Assembly (NCBI GenBank): GCA_048884925.1
Contig: JBHLQK010000029.1
Location: 1 to 19,446, forward strand
DNA from: SMTZ1-83 sp048884925
GTDB lineage: Archaea > Asgardarchaeota > Thorarchaeia > Thorarchaeales > Thorarchaeaceae
Direction of reading: 5' to 3'
Length of the DNA: 19,446 bases
Part shown: positions 14,949-19,446 of the stretch, in pieces
How positions within the stretch are numbered: the first letter of the stretch is position 1
How the letters are laid out: each line of letters starts with the position of its first letter
The notes under the pieces: model-generated
The model's database searches: none
The model's input: only the letters and a program-made list of their open reading frames with translations
Told to the model about the DNA's origin: nothing
Made by a program: the position numbers and the translations under genes

Positions 14949-16565
14949 GTGGCGTTCACTAGAATCGGAGATGGAACGTTGGGAACCAACAATATGATCA
15001 GAGCCTCAGGTGGAATCCTTGCTATACTACTCGTCATCGTGGCGAGCACTGCAATTGGAACTCCGGAAACACCTCTGCAGGGATTTTCCACCAGTTCGGC
15101 AATAGACGATTCCAACTTAGATGGCCTTTTGATTGCTGGAAACGACAATCCCCGGATTGCAGTTGTTAAACCAATCTTCACAGACACCGCTTATTCAAGT
15201 GCATTCTATGTTTTCTATGGATTGTATGCCTCGAGTACGGAGCCTTTCATCACCACTGACCTTGATTTGTTCAACGTGACGGTCAAGGATGGATGGGGAT
15301 GGAGCAAACGATTTGCCAATTTCCTAAATAGTTTGAAAGCAAGTCTTGCAGGTCTGTCCATAGGACAAAACGTTGCGCTCATAGACGAGATTGACGTTAC
15401 AACGGGAGCATTATTCGATGAAGATAGGCGAGTCTACGATGTAGTGATACTTGGATTCACCGAGTATGTCACTCTTGAGGAATACTATTACTATAAGAGA
15501 TTCGTTGAAACCGGGGGAACGCTAATCATAATGGATGCATGCAACTTCTTGGCCGAAGTGAAATACCATCCACCCACCTCACCTGGCGAAGTGGGTTACC
15601 TAAGTCTGGTCAAAGGTCATGGATGGGAGTTCAACGGAACACACGCCTGGAAATCAGCCTATCATAGGTGGCCTGAAGAGAACAGGAACTGGGTTGGCGG
15701 CAACTATTGGAAATGGTGGTCCGGCATACATTATGATTTCTTCCTAGCCAATACATCCCATCCTATCAGCACCTATATTAGAAACAACTACGAACAGAAC
15801 GTCACTACCATCTACCGGGCTCATGAAGAGAACAGGCTGGAGAATCTCACAGAAACCCAAATTATTGGCTACTGGAATTTCATAGACCCCAATGAGGCTC
15901 CCGAAGATCCTGTTGCAGCCTACCAGCACAAGTATGGGAGCGGAAGCGTGTTCCATACGGGCATAATGGCAAGTGATGTCATTGATGTTGAAGAGTTCTT
16001 GCAGGCATTCCTTGTCAGTGCAGTAAGAATGGGCCTATCGGGGGAGGTGGGAGAATGGGCTTTCTGGGAGGATTCTTCATTTCAACATTCAAGCAAGATG
16101 TACTATGAGAATGGCACTCAAGTACCACCAGACGGATGCATCTCAGGAGTAGTTACATTCTATGTTGGCTTCAACACCAGCATTATTGTCCAAAATCAAA
16201 AACCTTACTCCCTAACGTCTGTTTATGCTTGCATCTATCGTCAAGACTCAGTTTTTTCATCCAAACCATCAACTGTCCATGGCAATGTATCAGGGGAAGA
16301 TTCTCTGAATTGGCAAATTGTGGTTGACACCTGCAATCTATCCGAAACTGAATACGCTTTTGAAATCGTTTGTAGATTCACATCAGTCTCAAATATTTCG
16401 GATTATCTGGAATCAACTCTGATGGTTGCCATTCATAAAGTGGACAACTTCCCCGATGAAATAATGGACAGTCTCTACGTGTCTTTGGGATCAATAGCTA
16501 CAATTCTTGTATTTGTGTGCGTGTGCATTGTATTGAACGGCAGGCGCAATGTGACTGTTGGATAG
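14949..16565 (+). CDS. Exported, C-terminally anchored protein with a glutamine-amidotransferase-like core
   Basis: A 538-residue protein. A hydrophobic N-terminal segment (GGILAILLVIVASTAIG, about 21-37) is a signal peptide or anchor. A second span near 508-530 (SIATILVFVCVCIVL) before GRRNVTVG anchors the C-terminus. The extracellular part has an alpha/beta region (about 68-200) with the order AVVKPIF, then YDVVILGF, then a helix, then GGTLIIMD. This resembles class I glutamine-amidotransferase-like domains found in ThuA or the N,N-dimethylformamidase large subunit. A segment rich in Trp and Tyr (about 225-260) and a beta-rich C-terminal half with NxS/T sequons follow. I see no certain catalytic triad. 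GTG 14949 has AGGT 5 bases upstream. ATG 14994 (MIRASGG) would give a more typical signal peptide, but a GTTGG-GAA-CCAAC hairpin (14978-14990) abuts it. The protein is probably a surface enzyme or sugar/peptide-binding factor. Function unknown. Confidence 0.8.
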   Translation: MAFTRIGDGTLGTNNMIRASGGILAILLVIVASTAIGTPETPLQGFSTSSAIDDSNLDGLLIAGNDNPRIAVVKPIFTDTAYSSAFYVFYGLYASSTEPFITTDLDLFNVTVKDGWGWSKRFANFLNSLKASLAGLSIGQNVALIDEIDVTTGALFDEDRRVYDVVILGFTEYVTLEEYYYYKRFVETGGTLIIMDACNFLAEVKYHPPTSPGEVGYLSLVKGHGWEFNGTHAWKSAYHRWPEENRNWVGGNYWKWWSGIHYDFFLANTSHPISTYIRNNYEQNVTTIYRAHEENRLENLTETQIIGYWNFIDPNEAPEDPVAAYQHKYGSGSVFHTGIMASDVIDVEEFLQAFLVSAVRMGLSGEVGEWAFWEDSSFQHSSKMYYENGTQVPPDGCISGVVTFYVGFNTSIIVQNQKPYSLTSVYACIYRQDSVFSSKPSTVHGNVSGEDSLNWQIVVDTCNLSETEYAFEIVCRFTSVSNISDYLESTLMVAIHKVDNFPDEIMDSLYVSLGSIATILVFVCVCIVLNGRRNVTVG

Positions 16566-16967
16566 TCGTCTGGACATAAGCTATGGCCACGGATGTCTAG
16601 AAGCGGCAGTAGAGGTTTCAGACATTACTTGTCAGATTTCGCAGAACCCATATCACATGTTGAAAGCCAACTCGAAGCATTTGAAAGAACAAGAACTTTC
16701 ATGAATAGCTCGAGAATCGCTGAAGCAATATTCTCCATTGACTGTTCTATATTTGTGTAGCAATGCTTAAATTGCGGTTTAAATCCGAGTTATTTCAATC
16801 ACACAATAGGTAGAGAACGCAATTTTGAGGAGAGACGCTCGCTATCCGCGGAATATTACTAGATGAGCGTTGGAGGTATTTTTGGCAGAGGACAGACCCT
16901 CACCTACAAAGATCTGTGCTTCTGCTCTAAGTTTCTCTGCCACAAAGTGAGAGGAGAAAAAAAAGAA
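16566..16967. other. 402-base gap upstream of the protease: candidate leader and a tentative short ORF
   Basis: No confident gene lies here. ATG 16593 to TAG 16760 encodes 55 residues (MSRSGSRGFRHYLSDFAEP...) without a Shine-Dalgarno sequence, and I regard it as unlikely. TTTAAAT (16778-16784) is a possible TATA element for the protease, which would give a leader of about 160 bases. Inside that leader are ACGCTC/GAGCGT (16835-16840/16865-16870) and a longer hairpin at 16883-16942. Confidence 0.4.
16883..16942 (+). promoter_or_regulatory. Candidate stem-loop just upstream of the protease ribosome site
   Basis: TGGCAGAG (16883-16890) and CTCTGCCA (16935-16942) are exact complements. The stem extends inward by a G-U and an A-U pair, and the loop holds a smaller nested ACAGA/TCTGT stem (16892-16896/16913-16917; the two inner options compete at base 16892). 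The structure ends 8 bases before the GAGGAG ribosome site at 16951-16956. Confidence 0.3.
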
Positions 16968-19446
16968 ATGTATACCAAACGAAGGGTTATGGTAATACTT
17001 CTGATGGTGGTTTTGAGTGCTTCCTTATTCTTTGCACCAGCAGTCATTATTAACCAACCAGGAGTTGCGCCAGCTCAAGCCTCCTCACCAGTAGACCAAC
17101 AACGGGCGGATGCAATTGACAGCATTGTCCGGAAATTAAACGATAGGACTATTGGTTTGGAGAAATATGACCCCATGCTGGGCTCATATATTGCGGGAGA
17201 TGGACTACCTGAGGATGCGATCGCCACCCCAGACGGTGGAGTTCAAGTCCTTATGTTCATGACTCCCAATGTAGATATAAGTGCCATTGGGGCACTTGCG
17301 AAGATCAAATGGACTATTGATCTGAACCTGCTTCAAGTAGCCATGGCAACTGTTGCCACTCCACGCGCAGTGGAGATGCTGACTCAGATCGATGGAATGA
17401 GATATATCACGGCGGACAAGACTATCGATGCTCCTGATTTCAAGCCTGTTGAATCGGAACCGACTATGTTCCAAATAACAGATGTAGTCGGAGCCCCCGA
17501 TGCCTGGACATCAGGATACAATGGCTCTGGAACGGTGGTCGGTTTCACTGATTCCTCAATCGATTTCAGCATTCCTGATTTGGTCAACTCGGTTGGATAC
17601 GACGATGATGGTAGACCAATGTCCTACGACCCGTCTGGCATAAGCATGCAATTCCTATCCTATGCCAATGCCACAAATGTTGATGCAGCTGCATGGACTG
17701 CTGCTGGCTATCCACTGACTTACCATAACGCTACAAGTGGCAAGTATTACCTGAACGTGACTGGCTGGGATCCGCTTATGGCCCGAGCTCCATTCAGTGC
17801 AGCCGCGCATTATCTTAGATATCTCATTTCTGAGCAGTTCGGCGCCTACGGAGGCGGCCTAGATACATTCATCAACAACTTCCTGTGGGAGGATTGGGAG
17901 CTGCCTGATCTGTCAGGTCTCGCCTGGGACAATGTAAGTGTTGGCTGGATATTCCAAGTGCGAGACTATTCATATGCGCGTCTGTTTGCTCCTATGCTGG
18001 TCTTAGACGGAAGTGAGCTTGTCATCGACTGGGCCGGAGCTAAAGCATTCACTCAGTTGTACCATGATGTCTACTGGTACGAGACAGTCGCGAATCCATA
18101 TCAGCTCCCTTACATCAATTACATCACCGACATGATGGACTGGAGCTTTGCCAACGACTATAATGATGGCTGGTACTACGGCTTTGAGGGCGTTGGCAAG
18201 GGTGCAGCTGTGTACTACAAACCTAATCCGACAGACTACGAAGGCTACATGGGTCTAGGTTCACTGGGTTGGGTCTATGACGACTTGGACTTCTACACCT
18301 ATTACTTCAATGAAACGTACTTTGCAGGTACAGGTATGAATGCCACTGTGGAAGACCTGTGGTGCGGCTTCAGGTCTGACGGACTGGGCGTTGCGCTGCT
18401 TTACCCAGAGTACGACGGCGACTTTGGTAATAACCACGGAACTTGGACTGGTCATGCAGCGGTCTCAGAGGGCAACTATGGTCATACTGTCTACCGTGAA
18501 ACCGACCCGCTCAATGACACTGAGTACTTCTTACCTGGTGTGGCACCTGGTGCCTCGGCTGCGAATGTCAAGTGGTATGGTATATTCGGCGCCCGTTTCG
18601 GTGGTGCTTTCTGGCTAGCCGGATTCCACCTTAATTCAACATCGGCACCGTACCACTGGGAATATACAGGACAGCACAAGGCTGACTTCTTGTCAATGTC
18701 TTGGGGCTACGCAGCGGGTTCATTCCTTGACCTCTACTACGTTTCGCTATGCTTCGATATAATCTCGATACCAGGTCTAATTGACGCAGAGTATGAGGGG
18801 CTCCTGATGCTGACTTCATCAGGAAACAGTGGTCCCGACTATATGACCTCTGGCCCACCAGCTACCGCAGGAGCTGTTGTGAGTGTTGGTGGTTCAGTTA
18901 CAAGTGCCTACTACAATAACATTTACGCAGGGGGTCAGGGCACCGGCCAAAACTTGGCATTCTCATCCAACGGGCCATCCTATATCGGCTTGGCTCAGCC
19001 TGATGTGGTTGCGCCAGGCTACAGGGGTGCTAATTCAAGACCGGCTCAAGACTACTGGTTCTTGGATTACACTGAGAATCCGTTCTATGTGGAAACTGAT
19101 TGGACTGTAGATCTACCTGCTCAGACCTACGATTGGTGGCAAGGCACAAGTCTTGCATGTCCAATTGCAGCTGGTGTTGCAGCCATCATCTTGGACGCAC
19201 TAGACAGCAATGGCTATACAGACTATGACCCATTCCTGATCAAGGAGATTCTGATGTCGTCTGCGACTGACCAAGGTCTTGATCAATTTGTACAAGGTCA
19301 TGGACTTGTCAACGCAGGTGCTGCTGTCAACTACATAACAGGTCTATCAGGAAACGAGTACTACTTCACGAATACAGACTCATACGACAACTACCTAGAT
19401 GCGACTGCTGACGCTTGGTGGCTATATAACGACTACTATGGTCCAA
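16968..19446 (+). CDS. Secreted subtilisin-like (S8) serine protease, 3'-truncated by the window
   Basis: The frame is open from ATG 16968 to the window end (826 codons, no stop). GAGGAG lies 11 bases upstream. A signal peptide (KRRVMVILLMVVLSASLFF, possible cleavage after AQA near residue 38) is followed by an inhibitor-like propeptide (about 40-165). The S8 catalytic residues are all visible: Asp195 in VGFTDSSID, His490 in NNHGTWTGHA, oxyanion Asn620 in SSGNSGP, and Ser728 in GTSLACPIAAGVAA. Asp and His are 295 residues apart, where typical subtilisins have a few tens. The insert (about 215-480) is rich in Trp, Tyr and Asp and has no motif I recognise. The sequence continues past the catalytic domain (YYFTNTDSYD), so more domains probably follow beyond the window. 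The protease is likely extracellular and anchored at its unseen C-terminus, as in large archaeal subtilases. Confidence 0.93.
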   Translation, partial: MYTKRRVMVILLMVVLSASLFFAPAVIINQPGVAPAQASSPVDQQRADAIDSIVRKLNDRTIGLEKYDPMLGSYIAGDGLPEDAIATPDGGVQVLMFMTPNVDISAIGALAKIKWTIDLNLLQVAMATVATPRAVEMLTQIDGMRYITADKTIDAPDFKPVESEPTMFQITDVVGAPDAWTSGYNGSGTVVGFTDSSIDFSIPDLVNSVGYDDDGRPMSYDPSGISMQFLSYANATNVDAAAWTAAGYPLTYHNATSGKYYLNVTGWDPLMARAPFSAAAHYLRYLISEQFGAYGGGLDTFINNFLWEDWELPDLSGLAWDNVSVGWIFQVRDYSYARLFAPMLVLDGSELVIDWAGAKAFTQLYHDVYWYETVANPYQLPYINYITDMMDWSFANDYNDGWYYGFEGVGKGAAVYYKPNPTDYEGYMGLGSLGWVYDDLDFYTYYFNETYFAGTGMNATVEDLWCGFRSDGLGVALLYPEYDGDFGNNHGTWTGHAAVSEGNYGHTVYRETDPLNDTEYFLPGVAPGASAANVKWYGIFGARFGGAFWLAGFHLNSTSAPYHWEYTGQHKADFLSMSWGYAAGSFLDLYYVSLCFDIISIPGLIDAEYEGLLMLTSSGNSGPDYMTSGPPATAGAVVSVGGSVTSAYYNNIYAGGQGTGQNLAFSSNGPSYIGLAQPDVVAPGYRGANSRPAQDYWFLDYTENPFYVETDWTVDLPAQTYDWWQGTSLACPIAAGVAAIILDALDSNGYTDYDPFLIKEILMSSATDQGLDQFVQGHGLVNAGAAVNYITGLSGNEYYFTNTDSYDNYLDATADAWWLYNDYYGP

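Noticed and set aside
16593..16760. 55-codon ORF between the exported protein and the protease
   Set aside because: No ribosome site, no recognisable domain, and mixed polar composition; kept only as a note in the gap entry.
18340..18618. 92-codon plus-strand frame inside the protease gene
   Set aside because: It overlaps the His-containing S8 region in another frame and shows no family pattern of its own.
1..19446. CRISPR arrays, insertion sequences, phage genes, rRNA or tRNA genes
   Set aside because: I saw no regular short repeats with spacers, no transposase or phage motifs, and no conserved RNA-gene signatures by eye. A tRNA or covariance-model search was not possible here.

Overview
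The window reads as a chromosomal segment of an archaeon, most plausibly an Asgard archaeon, and within Asgard most like Thorarchaeia. This is an inference from gene content and style, not from a marker gene. The signs are a longin-like/small-GTPase fusion of eukaryotic flavour, a CPSF73-type beta-CASP protein, very large Ig-like and subtilisin-type exported proteins, archaeal TATA-like elements upstream of several genes, and a medium base composition. I saw no rRNA, tRNA, CRISPR array, insertion sequence or phage gene.

Layout. 1-3213 is the 3' part of a giant surface protein with Ig-like repeats, one membrane span and a cytoplasmic tail of four helical repeats. 3346-4533 is a glycine C-acetyltransferase-type PLP enzyme (kbl). 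It converges on a small DUF3303-like protein (4593-4871, minus strand). A 78-residue beta-rich unknown follows (4992-5228). On the minus strand, a 4-TM protein (6510-7058) is followed by a CaCA-type cation exchanger (5282-6439). On the plus strand, an inorganic pyrophosphatase (7170-7700) is followed by a HAD phosphatase (7732-8400).

8405-12747 is the most coherent block. Quinolinate synthase nadA (minus) is divergent from an NAD-kinase-family protein that carries a winged-helix domain at its C-terminus and an altered GGDGT motif. That gene seems to start at an ATA codon. One base after its stop begins a beta-CASP metallo-beta-lactamase protein with an unrecognised N-terminal half. The nadA/kinase intergenic region holds repeated GGCAAA/TTTGCC hexamers between two candidate TATA boxes. 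This would fit an NAD-responsive regulator controlling NAD synthesis.

12759-14702 (minus) encodes a single 647-residue protein that appears to contain an N-terminal longin-like domain, an Arf/Rag-like GTPase, a flexible linker, a second longin/roadblock-like region and two small winged-helix-like modules. 14949-16565 is an exported, C-terminally anchored protein with a glutamine-amidotransferase-like core. After about 400 bases that may hold a structured leader, 16968 to the window end encodes a secreted subtilisin-like protease. It has all catalytic residues and an unusually long Asp-to-His insertion, and it runs off the 3' edge.

Start codons were chosen from Shine-Dalgarno matches (GGAGG, GGTGA) and family N-termini, so several differ from the longest possible ORF.
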